From NCBI RefSeq assembly GCF_016889425.1, contig NZ_CP069513.1:248001-312000 (forward strand): a stretch of DNA of 64,000 nt, read 5' to 3'. The position numbers and the translations under genes are program-made. The DNA is from Corynebacterium amycolatum. GTDB taxonomy: Bacteria; Actinomycetota; Actinomycetes; Mycobacteriales; Mycobacteriaceae. Of this stretch, positions 1 to 9,547 are shown piece by piece. The number at the start of each line of letters is the position of its first letter. Position 1 is the stretch's first letter. Below the pieces are notes generated by a model. It was not told where the DNA came from and ran no database searches. It was given only the letters and a program-made list of their open reading frames with translations.

Positions 1-1
1 T

Positions 2-667
2 CTGATGGTTCCGGAAACTCTACCGCCAGAGCGACGCTCCACAGGCTCTCTGCGCAATCTCCTGCCCAATATCGGCAGGCTGCTACAGCGGCCCGTATTT
101 GTCGGCTACTTGTTAGCTTTCGCTGGTGGCTTCTCGGTGATGTTCTCCTATATCGCTGCGTCACCCTTTATCTTCCAGGAGCTGCTGGGGCTCACCCCTA
201 CTCAGTTCTCTCTCGTGTTCGCATCCAATGCAGCGATGTTGACCTTTGTGTCAATCCTCAACGGCAAGATGATCAACCGGCTTCATCCCCGCAAGGGCAT
301 TTTAGTTGCACTCACGGTCATGCTCGTGACGTCGATAGGCCTGATTGTTAATGCCATAGTCGGGATTAACTTCTTCACTACTTGGCTGTTGCTGTTCATT
401 ACGGTACCGATGATGCCGCTGATCTTCGCCAATGCCACAGCACTCGGAATTGAGGAGGTTCGAGATATCGGAATTGGCTCAGGTTCCGGCCTCATGGGCT
501 TCGCACAGTTCCTCGCGGCCGCCACGGTTTCCCCGTTGGTGGGGCTTGGTTCCAATCTGCCTTTATCAATGGCCATATCAATGTTGACCTGCGCGCTGAT
601 TGCGCTGATCGCGGTATTGACATTGACGCACGACGGCCTCCGCAAACACCCACATAAGCTGGCATAA
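2..667 (+). CDS. Bcr/CflA-type MFS drug efflux transporter, C-terminal part
   Basis: The 5' end lies outside the window; about 221 codons remain, ending in TAA. The visible part has about six hydrophobic segments, matching the second half of a 12-helix major facilitator. The stretch from FVGYLLAFAGGFSVMFSYIA through SPFIFQELLGLTPTQFSLVF is typical of the Bcr/CflA multidrug group, which exports drugs such as bicyclomycin or chloramphenicol by proton antiport. The family is judged from these motifs; the substrate cannot be told. The next gene follows in the same direction after about 130 bases without a clear terminator. Confidence 0.75.
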   Translation: MMVPETLPPERRSTGSLRNLLPNIGRLLQRPVFVGYLLAFAGGFSVMFSYIAASPFIFQELLGLTPTQFSLVFASNAAMLTFVSILNGKMINRLHPRKGILVALTVMLVTSIGLIVNAIVGINFFTTWLLLFITVPMMPLIFANATALGIEEVRDIGIGSGSGLMGFAQFLAAATVSPLVGLGSNLPLSMAISMLTCALIALIAVLTLTHDGLRKHPHKLA

Positions 668-796
668 AACTACATACGAGAGGACTGCCCTCGTTTCACT
701 TCACTGGTTGAGAATGTGCCCGAATCGGCATTAAATCGATGGTGAGGCCTCGTACCACCCGTAGGCGTGAGGCTGACATGGGAGAAAGGTCCTGCC

Positions 797-1513
797 ATGA
801 CCACGTACGCGCATCCTCATGAACCGCATAAGTCTTCTGAGACGTCGAAGCTCAACTGGCTTCGCGCCGGAGTCCTCGGAGCCAACGACGGCATCGTCTC
901 CACTGCTCTAATCTTGCTCAGCGTGATTGCAGCAGGTTCTTCTCGCGAAGCCATTCTGACTGCTGGTGCCGCCGCCGTTATCGCTGGTGCTATCTCGATG
1001 GCTCTGGGGGAATACGTCTCGGTTTCAACTCAGCGCGATACTGAGCGAGCACTGATTGCCAAAGAAAAGGCCGAGCTCAAGGACTTTCCAGATGAAGAGC
1101 ATAAGGAGCTCGTGGGGATTCTCTCTGGCTACGGCATCCCACAACATATCGCCGAAGATGCTGCCCACGGCATCGCACAAAATGATCCGCTGGCAGCTCA
1201 CCTAAAGCTGGAATTGGGCATTGACGGCGAGGAACTTACCAACCCCTGGGCGGCTGCTGGTTCTTCGGCACTGTCGTTCCTACTCGGCGCCATCCTGCCG
1301 ATGATTGCGGCTCTGGTGTTCACCGGCCCCACCTCCGGCGCGATTGCGGTCACCGTTGTCACCATCGTGACGTTGGCCTTGACCGGCTACATCAGCGCCA
1401 AGCTCAGCTCCACGCACTCCGGCAAGGCTGCGCTACGTCTGGTCATCGGTGGCGCGCTCGGTTTGATTGTGTCCTACTTCGTCGGCCTGCTCTTCGGGCA
1501 GGCCGTCGGATAG
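797..1513 (+). CDS. VIT1/CCC1-family iron/manganese transporter
   Basis: A membrane protein of 238 residues. The N-terminal half carries the family signature region (LRAGVLGANDGIVSTALIL, then GAISMALGEYVSVSTQ), followed by a charged cytoplasmic stretch rich in Glu/Lys (about residues 85-145) and three C-terminal hydrophobic helices. Members of this family export Fe2+ or Mn2+ from the cytoplasm, and the acidic middle stretch is where metal is bound in plant and yeast relatives. ATG at 797 was chosen over an in-frame upstream start at 767 because GAAAGG sits at a suitable distance and homology begins just after it. The last codons plus stop are duplicated 24 bases downstream. The gene converges on the formate/nitrite channel gene. 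Confidence 0.8.
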   Translation: MTTYAHPHEPHKSSETSKLNWLRAGVLGANDGIVSTALILLSVIAAGSSREAILTAGAAAVIAGAISMALGEYVSVSTQRDTERALIAKEKAELKDFPDEEHKELVGILSGYGIPQHIAEDAAHGIAQNDPLAAHLKLELGIDGEELTNPWAAAGSSALSFLLGAILPMIAALVFTGPTSGAIAVTVVTIVTLALTGYISAKLSSTHSGKAALRLVIGGALGLIVSYFVGLLFGQAVG

Positions 1514-1537
1514 CCCTTGAGATAGGTCGTCGGATAG
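1505..1537 (+). repeat. Direct repeat of GTCGGATAG over a stop codon
   Basis: GTCGGATAG at 1505-1513 contains the last codons and the stop of the VIT1-like gene. The same nine bases recur at 1529-1537, 24 bases later and therefore in frame. It resembles other stop-codon duplications in this window. Confidence 0.6.
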
Positions 1538-1557
1538 GCTCCGGCAAAGCTCAAAAG

Positions 1558-2340
1558 CTAATCAACATAGCTGGTCTTCGTCTGGTTCAACCAGGCGTAG
1601 ACCGCGCCAATTCCCAGGCCACCGCCTACGAAGTTGCCCAACCACACTGCCACCCAGTTGCCTGTAATGTGCAGGCCATCGAAGCCGGCAGGACGCGGAT
1701 CGGCGAAAAAGGCCAAGGAAAACAGCGAGAAGTTCGCAATCACATGCTCAAGCCCGAGCCCAACGAACACCGCAATAATCGGCAGAATCACAGCGAACTT
1801 CGAAATGATTTCTTTGGCTTGTAGCGCGCCTAAAACAGCCATATTGACCACGAAGTTCGCGCCCATCGCCTCTACGAAAGCACCGAAGAACGGCTTGGCC
1901 AGCTTCCCCTCGGTCAAGGTGGAAATCAGATGTGTGTCATCAATCCCACCGAGTTTGGCGCTCTGGCTTAGCACCAGCGCCACAATCGCGGCACCGATGA
2001 AGTTGTAGAACGTGGCGACGGCCACCATCCGAAGAGCCACTCCCCACGGCATGCGACCGCGTGCAGCGGACCAGGACACAAACATCATGCTGCCAGTCGC
2101 CAGCTCTGCACCGAGCACCACAATGGCGAACAGTCCAAGCCCGAACAGGCACGCAAAGACCAGTCCCCCAGTGCCCGGAGCAACAGCTTCGGCCACTTGG
2201 CCAGCTACCGCTGCAAAGGCCGTTCCCAACGTCAGATACATGCCCGCCAGGACCGCTCGAACCGCAAAACGCCCGTAGTCCTGCGTCATCAGTTCCTGTT
2301 TTTTGTCACCAGCCGTATCCAGCGTTTCGTATAGCGTCAC
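1558..2340 (-). CDS. Formate/nitrite transporter family (FocA/NirC-like) channel
   Basis: A protein of 260 residues with six hydrophobic segments, the usual size for the FNT family of pentameric anion channels. Family hallmarks include a Gly/Ala-rich helix near residue 30 (AVLAGMYLTLGTAFA), the loop LGAELATGSMM near residue 78 and the motif YNFIGAAIVAL. It carries formate, nitrite or a related small anion across the cytoplasmic membrane; the exact substrate cannot be settled here. The gene converges with the VIT1-like gene and lies downstream of the methyltransferase gene. No neighbouring formate or nitrite enzyme is visible. Confidence 0.85.
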   Translation of the reverse strand: MTLYETLDTAGDKKQELMTQDYGRFAVRAVLAGMYLTLGTAFAAVAGQVAEAVAPGTGGLVFACLFGLGLFAIVVLGAELATGSMMFVSWSAARGRMPWGVALRMVAVATFYNFIGAAIVALVLSQSAKLGGIDDTHLISTLTEGKLAKPFFGAFVEAMGANFVVNMAVLGALQAKEIISKFAVILPIIAVFVGLGLEHVIANFSLFSLAFFADPRPAGFDGLHITGNWVAVWLGNFVGGGLGIGAVYAWLNQTKTSYVD

Positions 2341-2420
2341 CGCCGAAGCCTTCCCTGCGTGCCGTTAATTGCAGTTATTCGCATAAAAGAATAACGATAG
2401 TCCGGCACGGAATCGCAACC

Positions 2421-2431
2421 GCTTTACGACG
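2421..2431 (+). repeat. GCTTTACGACG motif, copy 1
   Basis: Exact copy of the dispersed 11-mer, in the gap between the methyltransferase and FNT genes. It begins 11 bases beyond the methyltransferase stop codon and is followed by A. Confidence 0.8.
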
Positions 2432-2442
2432 ATCACAGCTCT

Positions 2443-3090
2443 CTACCCCCGTTCAAGCACTGCAACCAGGAACTGAGACTCATCCTCAAACGGACGAAGA
2501 TCCCACGTCGAATAACGCTGAATCACGGTGAGCCCCGCCTCCTGCGCAGTGGTTTCAAAATCCGCAAAGTCCCAGCCACGGCCGGCACCGAAGCCGATGA
2601 TGGCACGACCGCCCTCCGGATTCAGTGCCGCTGCGAAGGCCTGCAGTACCTTCGTGCGGTCTTCTGGCGCTACGAAGGTCAGGACATTGCCGGGGCAAAT
2701 GATGACATCGAAAGCGGATGCCGTGTCATCGTGGGGCGTGTTCTCGAGGCCGTCGTCAAGCACGTGCGCCAATTGCGCCAAATCCCCTACCAACCACGTC
2801 GCGTCCGGGAACTGGCGTTTCGCCTCATCGATGAGATAGGGGTCGACATCGACGCCCATGACTCGGTGCCCAGCCTTCGCCAGGTAACCGCCCACGCGCC
2901 CCTGTCCGCAGCCGGCATCTAGAATTCGAGCGTGGCGTGGCGCCATCGCATCCACCAGCCGCGCCTCGCCATCGATATCGCGGCCCTCGCGCACGAATCC
3001 CCGCCACCGGTTGGCGTAGCGCCGAGAATGCTGCGGATCGGCGGCAATAATTTCTTTCCAAGTGCGGTGATTGTGGGTGCCATTGCTCAT
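2443..3090 (-). CDS. Class I SAM-dependent methyltransferase
   Basis: A protein of 215 residues with the Rossmann methyltransferase motif I (ILDAGCGQGRVGGYLAKAG), the acidic end of beta-2 (VMGVDVDP) and motif post-I/IV (FDVIICPGNVLTFV). It should transfer a methyl group from S-adenosylmethionine, but the acceptor is unknown; the FDVIICPGNVL segment differs from the NPPY motif of base methylases, so a small-molecule substrate is more likely. ATG at 3090 is preferred to the in-frame starts at 3117 and 3099 because homology starts with NHRTWKEI and GGTGG lies just upstream. It is transcribed away from mgtE on the same strand, without an obvious operon link. Confidence 0.75.
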   Translation of the reverse strand: MSNGTHNHRTWKEIIAADPQHSRRYANRWRGFVREGRDIDGEARLVDAMAPRHARILDAGCGQGRVGGYLAKAGHRVMGVDVDPYLIDEAKRQFPDATWLVGDLAQLAHVLDDGLENTPHDDTASAFDVIICPGNVLTFVAPEDRTKVLQAFAAALNPEGGRAIIGFGAGRGWDFADFETTAQEAGLTVIQRYSTWDLRPFEDESQFLVAVLERG

Positions 3091-3152
3091 GGCCACCATT
3101 ATGGCGCAGCTGGACACTTTTTATGTATCGGTGCAGCTGCGCACCGTGGGGT

Positions 3153-4502
3153 CTAAATCCCCAGTACCGACTTAGCGATCAGGAAGTAGATAATCAGACC
3201 GGAGGCATCAACAAGCGTCGTAATAAACGGGTTCGCGAAGACTGCTGGGTCAATGCCGAACTTCTTACCAATCAGCGGCATGATGCCACCGACGGTTGCC
3301 GCGAGGGTACAAATACCCAGCAGCGTCAGGCCGATAACGAGGCCGATGTCCCAACCGTAGAACAATCCAGCCAATAGTAGGCCTAGAGAACCAAGCAATA
3401 GACCGAGGAACGCGCCGACCCTCACCTCTCGGAGAATGACCTTGAATATATCTCGCGGTTGGACATCCCCCAGCGCCAACGCACGCGTAATCGTAGTTGC
3501 AGCCTGGTTACCGGTATTGCCACCTGTACCAATCAGCAGCGGTACGAACACTGAGAGAACGACCATCTGAGACAGAGTCTCTTCGAAGGTTTCCAGGACT
3601 TGCACGGTCAATGTCGCACCGATTGCCAGCACGAGCAACCAGACCACACGAGAGCGAACAATCTCAAAGATTGGCGTAGCAAGGTACGGCAAGCGCAGTG
3701 GCTCAGAACCGGAAATACGAGCTTGGTCCTCGGAATCTGCTTCCTCCAGAATCCGGAGTGCGTCGTCCACCGTGAGCAGGCCGATAACACGCTGCTTGCT
3801 ATCGACGATCGGTAGAGCTAAGCGCTTACGATTGGCGCACATGCGAGCCACCTTCTCTTCGGACTCGGTGGCCTCTGCGTAGTCGGCCTTCCTCAAAATT
3901 GCCGACACATGGATATCACGGTCGGCGCGCATCAAATCACGAAGACTTACCACGCCCATCAGTCGGCGATTCCGGTTCGACACCGGCAAGGTGTAGATAG
4001 ACTCGGCATCATCCAGATGCTTGCAGACGGTCTCGAGGGCTTTCCCCACCGTCATGTCGTCGTGAAGCGATACCAGCTCCGGGCTCATACGGCGGCCAAT
4101 GGAACCGTCGGGGTAGCCGAGAACAATGTTGGTGAGCTCGCGCTCATCATCCGGCAAATCGGCCAGCAGCTTTGAAGCAACCGAGGCTGGTAGCTCATCG
4201 AGCAACTCAGCTCGGTCGTCCGGTTCCATCTCCGCAAAGACTGCGGTGACTTCAGGATCACGGAGGCTGTCGATCAGATGCGCCTGCAGCGCTGAGTCCA
4301 GCTCATCGAAGGTTTCAACCGCCGTGTCTTTCGGCAGTGTGCGGTAGAACAGCGCACGTTCCTCATGGCTGAGGCGGCGCATCTTTCGAGCGGCAGCTTT
4401 GGGCTCAACATCAGTTAAGAGCCGCGACAATGTCGCCACGTCGTGTGAGCGAAGCGCGGACTCCAGGTCTCGATCATCAATCCTGGTCACGTCAGTAGTC
4501 AC
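3153..4502 (-). CDS. mgtE: MgtE-type magnesium transporter
   Basis: A protein of 449 residues with the full MgtE architecture: an N-terminal helical domain (about 1-125, with LLADLPDDERELTNIVLGYP), two CBS domains (about 130-250, including YTLPVSNRNRRLMGVVSL and ALPIVDSKQRVIGLLT), and five C-terminal membrane helices with the pore signature PLLIGTGGNTGNQAATTI. MgtE is a Mg2+-selective channel gated by cytoplasmic Mg2+ through the N and CBS domains. A GTG start at 4502 is chosen because the protein then begins at the usual position and GAGGGGAGAA lies a few bases upstream; the upstream ATG at 4526 adds residues with no family match. The stop codon lies inside a small GGGG/CCCC hairpin (3148-3162). 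Confidence 0.92.
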   Translation of the reverse strand: MTTDVTRIDDRDLESALRSHDVATLSRLLTDVEPKAAARKMRRLSHEERALFYRTLPKDTAVETFDELDSALQAHLIDSLRDPEVTAVFAEMEPDDRAELLDELPASVASKLLADLPDDERELTNIVLGYPDGSIGRRMSPELVSLHDDMTVGKALETVCKHLDDAESIYTLPVSNRNRRLMGVVSLRDLMRADRDIHVSAILRKADYAEATESEEKVARMCANRKRLALPIVDSKQRVIGLLTVDDALRILEEADSEDQARISGSEPLRLPYLATPIFEIVRSRVVWLLVLAIGATLTVQVLETFEETLSQMVVLSVFVPLLIGTGGNTGNQAATTITRALALGDVQPRDIFKVILREVRVGAFLGLLLGSLGLLLAGLFYGWDIGLVIGLTLLGICTLAATVGGIMPLIGKKFGIDPAVFANPFITTLVDASGLIIYFLIAKSVLGI

Positions 4503-4616
4503 CGAACTTCTCCCCTCACAAAGCACAAATCGTCGCCAATGCTATCAGAGATAAAACCCAGCAAACCTGCACTGAAGAGACTAGAAACACGAAGAAACAT
4601 GGCTTGCCAAAAACAA

Positions 4617-4660
4617 AACCCCGCCACAGAACACACTTGCGTGTTTCCCGCGGCGGGGTT
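4617..4660 (-). terminator. Rho-independent terminator of the S10 operon
   Basis: AACCCCGCC (4617-4625) pairs with GGCGGGGTT (4652-4660). Read on the minus strand, the stem is followed by TTTTGTTTTT. It lies 40 bases beyond the rpsQ stop and supports rpsQ as the last gene of the operon. Confidence 0.85.
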
Positions 4661-4700
4661 CTCGTTGTAAAGCCCTAGCTGTCTAGTTAGCCAACGGGTC

Positions 4701-4979
4701 TTACTTAGCCTTCTCGACGATCTCGATCAGGCGGTAGTGCTTGTCCTTGGAGAGCGGACGGCACTCTTCGATGCGGACGCGGTCGCCCACGCCAGCCTCT
4801 TCGTTCTCGTCGTGCGCCTTGACCTTGGAGTTCGTGCGCATGATCTTGCCGTACAGGGCGTGCTGCTTGCGGTCCTCGAGCTCGACAACGATGGTCTTCT
4901 GCATCTTGTCGGACACGACGTAACCGGTGCGCACCTTACGTGCGCCAGCCTCGGTGGTGTTCATGTTTTCCTCACTCAT
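4701..4979 (-). CDS. rpsQ: 30S ribosomal protein S17
   Basis: A protein of 92 residues with the S17 OB-fold core ([19 protein letters not shown], then [20 protein letters not shown]). S17 binds 16S rRNA early in 30S assembly. The short N-terminal extension before RKVRTGYVV is common in actinobacteria. The start overlaps the rpmC stop by four bases, so the two are translationally coupled. It is the last gene of this S10 operon: rplN and the spc genes do not follow, and a strong terminator does, which agrees with the split S10/spc layout of corynebacteria. Confidence 0.97.
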   Translation of the reverse strand: MSEENMNTTEAGARKVRTGYVVSDKMQKTIVVELEDRKQHALYGKIMRTNSKVKAHDENEEAGVGDRVRIEECRPLSKDKHYRLIEIVEKAK

Positions 4980-5212
4980 GCTGCATCACCATCGGTTGGT
5001 GCAGCAGACAGGCCGAGCTCGCGCTCACGCATAACGGTGTAAATGCGAGCAATATCCTTGCGGACAGTGCGGAGACGGCGGTTGTTGGTCAGCTGACCGG
5101 TAGCGCTCTGGAAACGGAGGTTGAACAGCTCCTCCTTAGACTCCTTGAGCTTGGCAACCAGGTCATCGTTATCCAGCGAGCGAAGCTCGTGGGCGGGAAT
5201 GCCGTTCGACAT
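4976..5212 (-). CDS. rpmC: 50S ribosomal protein L29
   Basis: A protein of 78 residues with the helical hairpin of L29 ([20 protein letters not shown], then [20 protein letters not shown] and [12 protein letters not shown]). L29 lies at the polypeptide exit tunnel and contributes to binding of signal recognition particle and trigger factor. The first base of its start codon is the last base of the rplP stop, and its end overlaps rpsQ by four bases, so translation is coupled on both sides. The C-terminal tail ([13 protein letters not shown]) is a short unconserved extension. Confidence 0.97.
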   Translation of the reverse strand: MSNGIPAHELRSLDNDDLVAKLKESKEELFNLRFQSATGQLTNNRRLRTVRKDIARIYTVMRERELGLSAAPTDGDAA

Positions 5213-5628
5213 CAGTACTGATCCTCCTTCCGAACGATTCGGGTCTTAATCGGCAGCTTAGCGCCTGCGCGCTTCAGTGCCTCGATAGCAACTGCCTCGT
5301 CCGGGTAGGACATCTCGAACATGATGCGACCCGGCTTGACGTTTGCAACCCACTTTTCGACCGGGCCCTTACCGGAACCCATACGAACACCCAGTGGCTT
5401 CTGGGTCAGCGGGCGGTCCGGAAAAATCTGGATCCAGACCTTACCACCACGCTTGACGTGGCGGTTGATGGCAATACGCGCTGCCTCAATCTGACGGTTG
5501 GTGATGTAGGCCGGCTCGAGAGCCTGGAGACCGTATTCACCGAAAGTCACCTTGTTGCCGCCCTTGGACATACCAGAACGGGTCGGGCGGTGCTGACGAC
5601 GGAACTTAACGCGCTTCGGGATGAGCAT
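5212..5628 (-). CDS. rplP: 50S ribosomal protein L16
   Basis: A protein of 138 residues, the normal length. It begins [14 protein letters not shown] and contains [40 protein letters not shown] and the conserved [14 protein letters not shown] loop that reaches the peptidyl transferase centre. L16 helps position the A-site tRNA acceptor end and is needed for late 50S assembly. It lies three bases after rpsC and overlaps rpmC by one base. Confidence 0.97.
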   Translation of the reverse strand: MLIPKRVKFRRQHRPTRSGMSKGGNKVTFGEYGLQALEPAYITNRQIEAARIAINRHVKRGGKVWIQIFPDRPLTQKPLGVRMGSGKGPVEKWVANVKPGRIMFEMSYPDEAVAIEALKRAGAKLPIKTRIVRKEDQY

Positions 5629-5631
5629 GAA

Positions 5632-6372
5632 TTAGCCCTCCTTCTTCTCAGATGCACGCTGACGACGCTTGCCACCGCGACGCGGGCGGTCGTTGCCGCG
5701 ACGCTGGCGGGCGTTGCCGGCGTTGATCTCGGACTCGCGACGGCCACCGATCACGTCACCCTTGTAGATCCACACCTTGACGCCAATGCGACCGAAGGTG
5801 GTGTGAGCTTCGTGGGTGCCGTAGTCGATCTCCGCACGCAGGGTGTGCAGCGGAACGCGACCCTCGTGGTAGCGCTCGGTGCGGCCCATCTCGGCACCGC
5901 CGAGACGACCGGAGCAGACAACCTTGATGCCCTTGACGTGCGGCTGACGCATTGCAGACTGGATAGCCTTGCGCATTGCACGACGGAAAGCGACACGGTT
6001 GGCGAGCTGCTCAGCGATGGACTGAGCAACCAGCTTCGCATCCGCGTCAATGTTCTTGACCTCGAGGATGTTCAGCTGAACCTGCTTGCCGGTGAGCTTC
6101 TCGAGCTGGCCGCGAATGCGGTCAGCCTCGGAGCCACGACGACCGATAACGATGCCCGGGCGTGCGGTGTGGATGTCGACGCGCACGCGGTCACGGGTGC
6201 GCTCGATAACGACATCGGAGATGCCGGCGCGTTCAAGACCGGTGGACAGCAGATCGCGGATCTTGATGTCCTCGGCCAGGTAGTCAGCGTACTGCTTGTC
6301 GGCGTACCAGCGGGACTTCCAGTCGCTGGAAATACCGAGGCGAAGACCGTGTGGATGGATCTTCTGTCCCAC
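5632..6372 (-). CDS. rpsC: 30S ribosomal protein S3
   Basis: A protein of 246 residues with the S3 N-terminal domain ([14 protein letters not shown]), a KH type 2 domain (about 40-110, with the GxxG-like loop [13 protein letters not shown]) and a C-terminal domain with [21 protein letters not shown]3 sits at the mRNA entry channel and takes part in mRNA unwinding by the ribosome. The Arg/Lys-rich tail ([20 protein letters not shown]) is typical of actinobacteria. The start codon overlaps the rplV stop by one base. Confidence 0.97.
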   Translation of the reverse strand: MGQKIHPHGLRLGISSDWKSRWYADKQYADYLAEDIKIRDLLSTGLERAGISDVVIERTRDRVRVDIHTARPGIVIGRRGSEADRIRGQLEKLTGKQVQLNILEVKNIDADAKLVAQSIAEQLANRVAFRRAMRKAIQSAMRQPHVKGIKVVCSGRLGGAEMGRTERYHEGRVPLHTLRAEIDYGTHEAHTTFGRIGVKVWIYKGDVIGGRRESEINAGNARQRRGNDRPRRGGKRRQRASEKKEG

Positions 6373-6734
6373 TATCGGTCACCTTCCTTCTGGCTCTCGA
6401 CGACCACGGTGATGTGGCTGGTGCGCTTGCGGACGTGGAAAGCACGGCCCTGCGCACGCGGGCGGAAGCGCTTCATGGTCGGTCCCTCGTTGGCGTAAGC
6501 CTCGGAGATGACCAGAGTACGACGGTCCAGGCCGAAGTTGTTCTCAGCATTTGCAGCTGCAGACGCAACAACCTTGGCAACTGGATCAGCAGCACCCTGC
6601 GGTGCGTACTCCAGGATGTTCAGTGCCTCGTCGACGGACTTACCGCGAACGGTGTCCAGGACGCGACGTGCCTTCATCGGAGTAACGCGGACGAAGCGCG
6701 CAGTTGCGCGTGCAGAAGTAATGTCGTTGCTCAT
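6372..6734 (-). CDS. rplV: 50S ribosomal protein L22
   Basis: A protein of 120 residues with the L22 core [20 protein letters not shown], the region [20 protein letters not shown] and the tunnel-lining hairpin [20 protein letters not shown]. The beta-hairpin reaches into the exit tunnel near where macrolides bind, and no deletion of it is seen. It is separated from rpsS by three bases and overlaps rpsC by one. Confidence 0.97.
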   Translation of the reverse strand: MSNDITSARATARFVRVTPMKARRVLDTVRGKSVDEALNILEYAPQGAADPVAKVVASAAANAENNFGLDRRTLVISEAYANEGPTMKRFRPRAQGRAFHVRKRTSHITVVVESQKEGDR

Positions 6735-6737
6735 GGC

Positions 6738-7016
6738 TTATCGACGTCCCTTCTTGTCATCCTTGACGTGACCCTTGAAGGTCTTGGTCGGGGCGAATTC
6801 GCCCAGCTTGTGGCCGACCATAGAGTCATCCACGAACACCGGCACGTGCTTGCGACCGTCGTGAACGGCGAAGGTGTGGCCGATGAAATCGGGGAGAATC
6901 GTGGAGCGGCGAGACCAGGTCTTGATGACCTGCTTGGTGCCCTTCTCGTTCTGTGCATCGACCTTCGCGAGGAGGTGCTCATCGACGAACGGGCCCTTCT
7001 TAAGGCTGCGTGGCAT
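6738..7016 (-). CDS. rpsS: 30S ribosomal protein S19
   Basis: A protein of 92 residues starting [19 protein letters not shown], followed by [20 protein letters not shown] and the conserved [18 protein letters not shown]19 forms part of the 30S head with S13 and contacts the A-site finger bridge. The start has a GGAGG-like site in the 14-base gap after rplB. It is in its normal operon position between rplB and rplV. Confidence 0.97.
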   Translation of the reverse strand: MPRSLKKGPFVDEHLLAKVDAQNEKGTKQVIKTWSRRSTILPDFIGHTFAVHDGRKHVPVFVDDSMVGHKLGEFAPTKTFKGHVKDDKKGRR

Positions 7017-7030
7017 TCTCAGTTCCCTCC

Positions 7031-7873
7031 TTAGCGCTTCTTATTCTTGTTGGTACGACGGCGACGAACGATCAGCTGGTCGCTCGGGCGGTTCGGCTTA
7101 CGGGTGCGGCCTTCCTTCTGGCCCCACGGGGAAACCGGGTGGCGACCACCGGAGGTCTTACCCTCACCACCACCGTGCGGGTGGTCGACCGGGTTCATGA
7201 CAACACCGCGGACAGTCGGGCGCCAGCCCTTCCAGCGCATACGGCCGGCCTTGCCCCAACGAATGTTGATCTGATCCTGATTTCCGACCTCACCGACGGT
7301 TGCGCGGCAACGAGCGTCAACGCGACGAATCTCAGAAGAAGGCATACGCAGAACTGCGTACTTGCCTTCCTTACCGAGAAGCTGAATAGAAGCACCAGCA
7401 GAACGTGCCAGCTGTGCACCGGCACCCGGCTTGAGCTCCACGCAGTGAATGGTGGAACCGGTCGGGATGTTACGCAGCGGCAGGTTGTTGCCAACCTTGA
7501 TGTCGGCATTAGCGCCAGACTCAACGATGGCACCCTGCTTCAGGTTCTTCGGAGCGATGATGTAGCGCTTCTCACCGTCTGCGTAGTGCAACAGTGCGAT
7601 GTTGGCGGTACGGTTCGGGTCGTACTCGATGTGAGCGACCTTTGCCGGAATGCCGTCCTTGTCATTACGACGGAAGTCGATGACACGGTACTGGCGCTTG
7701 TGTCCGCCACCCTTGTGGCGAGTGGTGATGTGGCCGTGTACGTTACGGCCACCAGTCTTCGACAGCGGGCGCAGCAGAGACTTCTCAGGAGTCGAGCGAG
7801 TAACCTCGCTGAACTCGGAGACGGAGCTCTGGCGGCGACCCGGCGTAGTCGGCTTGTACTTACGAATAGCCAT
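7031..7873 (-). CDS. rplB: 50S ribosomal protein L2
   Basis: A protein of 280 residues, a standard length. It starts [14 protein letters not shown] and contains [20 protein letters not shown], the SH3-like RNA-binding domain ([20 protein letters not shown]) and the C-terminal signature [20 protein letters not shown] with the conserved His residues near the peptidyl transferase centre. L2 is needed for subunit joining and peptidyl transfer. The gap from rplW is 37 bases. Confidence 0.97.
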   Translation of the reverse strand: MAIRKYKPTTPGRRQSSVSEFSEVTRSTPEKSLLRPLSKTGGRNVHGHITTRHKGGGHKRQYRVIDFRRNDKDGIPAKVAHIEYDPNRTANIALLHYADGEKRYIIAPKNLKQGAIVESGANADIKVGNNLPLRNIPTGSTIHCVELKPGAGAQLARSAGASIQLLGKEGKYAVLRMPSSEIRRVDARCRATVGEVGNQDQINIRWGKAGRMRWKGWRPTVRGVVMNPVDHPHGGGEGKTSGGRHPVSPWGQKEGRTRKPNRPSDQLIVRRRRTNKNKKR

Positions 7874-7910
7874 ACTCTTGCTCTTCCTTAACTTCCTCGT
7901 CGGCTAGCGG

Positions 7911-8216
7911 CTAGGCTGCCGAACCGCCGAAGATGTCGATGGGATCGCTGCCGGCCGCGAGAGTCACGTAGGCGCGCTTGGTGTTCTTGCGCTTGCCGTA
8001 GCCGGTGCGGGAACGCTTGCGCTTGCCCTCACGGTTGAGGGTGTTGACGGAAGCGACCTTGACACCGAAAATCTCCTGGACCGCGATCTTGATCTGGGTC
8101 TTGTTAGCGTCGGTGTGAACCAGGAACGTGTAAACGCCCTGCTCCATGAGTCCGTAGGACTTCTCAGACACTACCGGTGCAACAATGATGTCGCGGGGAT
8201 CTGCGATGGTAGCCAT
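7911..8216 (-). CDS. rplW: 50S ribosomal protein L23
   Basis: A protein of 101 residues with [20 protein letters not shown] at the N-terminus, then [20 protein letters not shown] and the extended loop [21 protein letters not shown]23 lies at the tunnel exit and is the main docking site for trigger factor and SRP. The C-terminal tail [10 protein letters not shown] is a short actinobacterial type. The start codon overlaps the rplD stop by one base. Confidence 0.97.
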   Translation of the reverse strand: MATIADPRDIIVAPVVSEKSYGLMEQGVYTFLVHTDANKTQIKIAVQEIFGVKVASVNTLNREGKRKRSRTGYGKRKNTKRAYVTLAAGSDPIDIFGGSAA

Positions 8217-8863
8217 TACTTCTCCTCCTTACCGGCGGTGCGAGTGATGAAGTCATTAAGCGCCTGAACGGCGAAGATGACGTCATCGGCCTTCAGAACG
8301 TCGTAGGTGTTCAGCTGATCCTCAGACAGGATGTGGACACCTGGCAGGTTACGAACCGACTTCCACGAGTTGACGTCCTCGCGTGGCAGAACGACGAGCA
8401 CGTTGTTGCGCTCAGTCAGACGCTCGACGAAAGTACGAGCTGCCTTGGTGGACGGGGTCTGGCCTGGGACCAGTTCCTCGACAACGTGGATGCGGTCGTG
8501 GCGAGCACGGTCAGAGAGTGCGCCACGCAGTGCAGCTGCAATCATCTTCTTCGGGGTGCGCTGGCTGTAGTCGCGCGGCACCGGGCCGTGGACAATGCCA
8601 CCGCCGGTCCAGTGCGGAGCACGGATCGAACCCTGACGAGCGCGACCGGTACCCTTCTGGCGCCACGGCTTGCGGCCACCGCCGCGAACCTCGCCGCGGG
8701 TCTTGACCTTGTGGGTGCCCTGGCGAGCTGCTGCACGCTGCGCGACAACAACCTGGTGCATCAGGGCGATGGACACCTCCGCGTCGAACACGGAAGCAGG
8801 AAGCTCAACCGAACCGTTCACGCCGCCTTCAGCGGTGTGTACGTCTAGCTTGAGGTTGGTCAT
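8216..8863 (-). CDS. rplD: 50S ribosomal protein L4
   Basis: A protein of 215 residues with the conserved loop [20 protein letters not shown] (about residues 61-80) that extends into the exit tunnel, followed by [20 protein letters not shown]. The C-terminal globular part contains [20 protein letters not shown]. In Escherichia coli L4 also represses the S10 operon by binding its leader; whether that holds here is unknown, though the leader upstream of rpsJ is structured. The start overlaps the rplC stop by four bases. Confidence 0.97.
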   Translation of the reverse strand: MTNLKLDVHTAEGGVNGSVELPASVFDAEVSIALMHQVVVAQRAAARQGTHKVKTRGEVRGGGRKPWRQKGTGRARQGSIRAPHWTGGGIVHGPVPRDYSQRTPKKMIAAALRGALSDRARHDRIHVVEELVPGQTPSTKAARTFVERLTERNNVLVVLPREDVNSWKSVRNLPGVHILSEDQLNTYDVLKADDVIFAVQALNDFITRTAGKEEK

Positions 8864-9516
8864 GCGTGAGCACCACCCTTCGTGGCAGTCTTAACAACCA
8901 GCAGGCCGCCGCGTGCACCCGGAACTGCGCCCTTGATGAGCAGCAGGTTCGCGTCAGCGTCAACCTTCTGGATCTTCAGGTTCTGGGTTGTGACCCGGTC
9001 GTTACCCATGCGGCCTGCCATGCGCTTGCCCTTGAAGACGCGTCCTGGCGTGGCGCAGGCGCCAATGCCACCAACACGACGGTGAGCAGCCTGGTTACCG
9101 TGAGCAGCACCCTGGCCAGCAAAGCCGTGGCGCTTCATACCACCGGCAAAGCCGTGGCCCTTGGAGGTACCAGTGACGTCGACGTACTCAATTTCGCCAA
9201 AGATGTCGACACCAACGGACTGGCCGACCTCGTAAGAGGAAGCGTCCGGGGTGCGAATCTCGACGCTGTGGCGACGCGGGGTCACACCGGCCTTCTTGAA
9301 GTGGCCGGCCTCCGGCTTGTTGACCTTACGTGGGTCAATTTCGCCGTATGCAATCTGGACGGCGTCGTAGCCGTCGGTTTCCTTAGTGCGCACCTGAGTC
9401 ACTACGCACGGCCCAGCCTCAACGACGGTAACCGGAACAACGCGGTTTTCCTCGTCGAAGATCTGAGTCATACCGAGCTTCGTGCCCAGGATGCCCTTGA
9501 TCTCGTTTTCACTCAT
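8860..9516 (-). CDS. rplC: 50S ribosomal protein L3
   Basis: A protein of 218 residues. It begins with [20 protein letters not shown] and has the central extension [20 protein letters not shown], then [20 protein letters not shown] and [20 protein letters not shown], all hallmarks of L3. L3 starts 50S assembly and its loop approaches the peptidyl transferase centre. It follows rpsJ by 31 bases and overlaps rplD by four. Confidence 0.97.
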   Translation of the reverse strand: MSENEIKGILGTKLGMTQIFDEENRVVPVTVVEAGPCVVTQVRTKETDGYDAVQIAYGEIDPRKVNKPEAGHFKKAGVTPRRHSVEIRTPDASSYEVGQSVGVDIFGEIEYVDVTGTSKGHGFAGGMKRHGFAGQGAAHGNQAAHRRVGGIGACATPGRVFKGKRMAGRMGNDRVTTQNLKIQKVDADANLLLIKGAVPGARGGLLVVKTATKGGAHA

Positions 9517-9547
9517 TTATCTTGTCTCCGCTACCAAAAGTCCAGGA

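Noticed and set aside
4058..4068. CGTCGTGAAGC in mgtE and GCTTCACGACG at 63853 as members of the 11-mer family
   Set aside because: They carry C at the W position, are coding, and no such variant is seen between genes.
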